From: a virus
Length of the DNA: 30,880 bases
Virus record (IMG/VR): IMGVR_UViG_3300047476_000119
Location: 1 to 30,880 of that record
Strand: one strand, 5' to 3'
A program made the translations under genes and the position numbers. The notes under the pieces were generated by a model. The model had not been told where the DNA came from. It searched no databases and saw nothing but the letters and a program-made list of their open reading frames with translations. This document shows, piece by piece, positions 30,302-30,880 of this stretch; positions within the stretch are counted from its first letter, which is position 1; every line of letters starts with the position of its first letter.

Positions 30302-30583
30302 CTAAACCATATTTTTTACAAAATCAATAGCTTCTTGTGGATTATTTATTCTTACTACTGGCGCACCCAGCCAAGTCCTTTGAAACTCTAGCTGCGCAGG
30401 TGTAAATGATGCTTTGTCATCTCGCTTAACTTCAATAAGGTAGGTTATATTGTCTTTTCCTACAAGAAGGTCTGGTATGCCTTTTCCGCACTCATGGAGA
30501 TGAACTACAGAACAGCCTGAGTCTCTAAGGGCTTTAACCACTTCTTTTTGGTTTACATCAACACGCTTGGCATATTTAGACAT
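30302..30583 (-). CDS. VRR-NUC / Holliday-junction-type PD-(D/E)XK nuclease
   Basis: 93 residues from the ATG at 30583 (a TTG at 30625 would add 14 residues without gain). CGKGIPDLLVG (Asp38), TYLIEVKRDD (Glu51, Lys53) and FTPAQLEFQRTWLGAPVV match the VRR-NUC-like nuclease fold, small phage enzymes that cut branched DNA. It is the first gene of the leftward operon. It probably supports DNA repair or resolution during replication. Confidence 0.88.
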   Translation of the reverse strand: MSKYAKRVDVNQKEVVKALRDSGCSVVHLHECGKGIPDLLVGKDNITYLIEVKRDDKASFTPAQLEFQRTWLGAPVVRINNPQEAIDFVKNMV

Positions 30584-30685
30584 ATTAGGGAAAGTACCTA
30601 GAAAAAAAGTTGATGATGTAAGCAAATTGTAAGCTAACTAGTCCATTATCTCTATTACTGAAGTTTAATTGTTTAAGGAGTTTAT
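30584..30685. promoter_or_regulatory. Divergent intergenic region
   Basis: 102 bases between the leftward nuclease gene and the rightward small gene, so it must contain the promoters of both operons unless they are further away. GTAAGC occurs at 30618-30623 and 30629-30634, eleven bases apart (one helical turn), a possible regulator site. No convincing -35/-10 pair was found on either strand. Confidence 0.5.
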
Positions 30686-30766
30686 ATGAAAGTTACTAAG
30701 TTAGATATTTTTGGTGCAGCAATTTTAGGCGCAGTTATTGGTTCAATGTTTGCTTTGTTTATTTAA
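30686..30766 (+). CDS. Tiny one-TM membrane protein
   Basis: 26 residues: MKVTKLDIFGAAILGAVIGS then MFALFI. It is a single membrane helix with a basic N-terminus. A strong Shine-Dalgarno AAGGAG lies five bases before the ATG. The next gene's AAGGAG follows right after its stop, so it heads the rightward operon. Function unknown; small hydrophobic early proteins of this size may act on the host membrane, but this is only speculation. Confidence 0.6.
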   Translation: MKVTKLDIFGAAILGAVIGSMFALFI

Positions 30767-30773
30767 GGAGAAG

Positions 30774-30880
30774 ATGATGACTTTTGAAGAACTAGTTAAT
30801 GACTTTATGGCTGATGAATATAACCCTTGCAAGGTTAATAACTTCCTAGAAGCAATGGAACAGACCAGCAAAGAGCAAGG
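30774..30880 (+). CDS. Acidic early protein, 5' end only
   Basis: Starts at ATG 30774 or the next ATG 30777, with AAGGAG (30765-30770) upstream, and runs off the window. The visible part is MTFEELVNDFMADEYNPCKV and NNFLEAMEQTSKEQ. It is acidic and probably helical. It is the second gene of the rightward operon. No family is recognised from 35 residues. Confidence 0.6.
   Translation, partial: MMTFEELVNDFMADEYNPCKVNNFLEAMEQTSKEQ

Noticed and set aside
30158-30391. 77-residue plus-strand frame near the right end
   Set aside because: Overlaps the minus-strand leader and nuclease genes, and has no ribosome binding site.
1-30880. Lysogeny genes (integrase, repressor, attachment site) and tRNAs
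   Set aside because: None was found on either strand by reading gene products and intergenic gaps; a tRNA scan would settle the RNA part.

Overview
The window is most of the genome of a tailed double-stranded DNA phage, or an assembled viral contig. It has large and small terminase, portal, scaffold, a SU10-type (DUF5309-like) major capsid protein, adaptor, tail hub, internal virion proteins and tail fibres, but no tail tape measure, sheath or tube genes. That layout suggests a short-tailed podovirus-like particle. Base composition is AT-rich and the small-gene families (PVAW/YTAP proteins, DUF6321/DUF6496-like proteins, SPRY/LamG fibre) resemble those of phages from freshwater metagenomes of Gram-negative hosts. 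The host cannot be fixed from the sequence. No integrase, repressor, tRNA or CRISPR array was seen.

Layout. (1) 1-2417, plus strand: a chain of very small genes joined by ATGA stop/start overlaps. Six junctions carry near-identical copies of one DNA repeat (core GAAAGCGAGTGAGAAATGA). The chain ends with an AP2-type HNH endonuclease and a small membrane protein. (2) 2435-5600, minus strand: metallophosphoesterase, SprT-like protease, GH24 endolysin, GTA_holin_3TM-like membrane protein, a small coiled-coil/TM protein and a tail-fibre chaperone-like protein. (3) 5578-19371, minus: an endonuclease VII-type mobile gene, receptor-binding fibre genes, internal virion proteins, tail hub, a 20-residue-repeat protein, adaptor and a glycosyltransferase. 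(4) 19364-26192, minus: head module running from small terminase through large terminase, an inserted HNH gene, portal, scaffold and capsid to a small capsid-adjacent gene, with a strong terminator directly after the capsid gene. (5) 26259-27372, minus: a tightly overlapped cluster of small conserved phage genes behind a terminator hairpin. (6) 27476-30583, minus: replication and regulation genes, including a winged-helix replication protein, two PD-(D/E)XK nucleases, a Ref-type HNH nuclease, an antiterminator/sigma-4-like protein and a frameshifted DUF3310 gene. (7) 30686-end, plus: start of a divergent operon. If the genome is circularly permuted, this operon could run into the plus-strand array at the left end.

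Transcription of the minus block should start near the divergent region at 30584-30685 and run leftward: replication and regulation genes first, then packaging and head, tail, and lysis last. Terminators at 27382-27406 and 19699-19729 divide it.

The most notable points are the repeat-linked small-gene array (including one repeat copy outside any reading frame), an open reading frame at 13214-13618 with no usual start codon, a one-base frameshift in DUF3310 at an A5 run, a Shine-Dalgarno-sequestering inverted repeat at 30201-30266, and four HNH-type nuclease genes, three of them wedged between structural or array genes.
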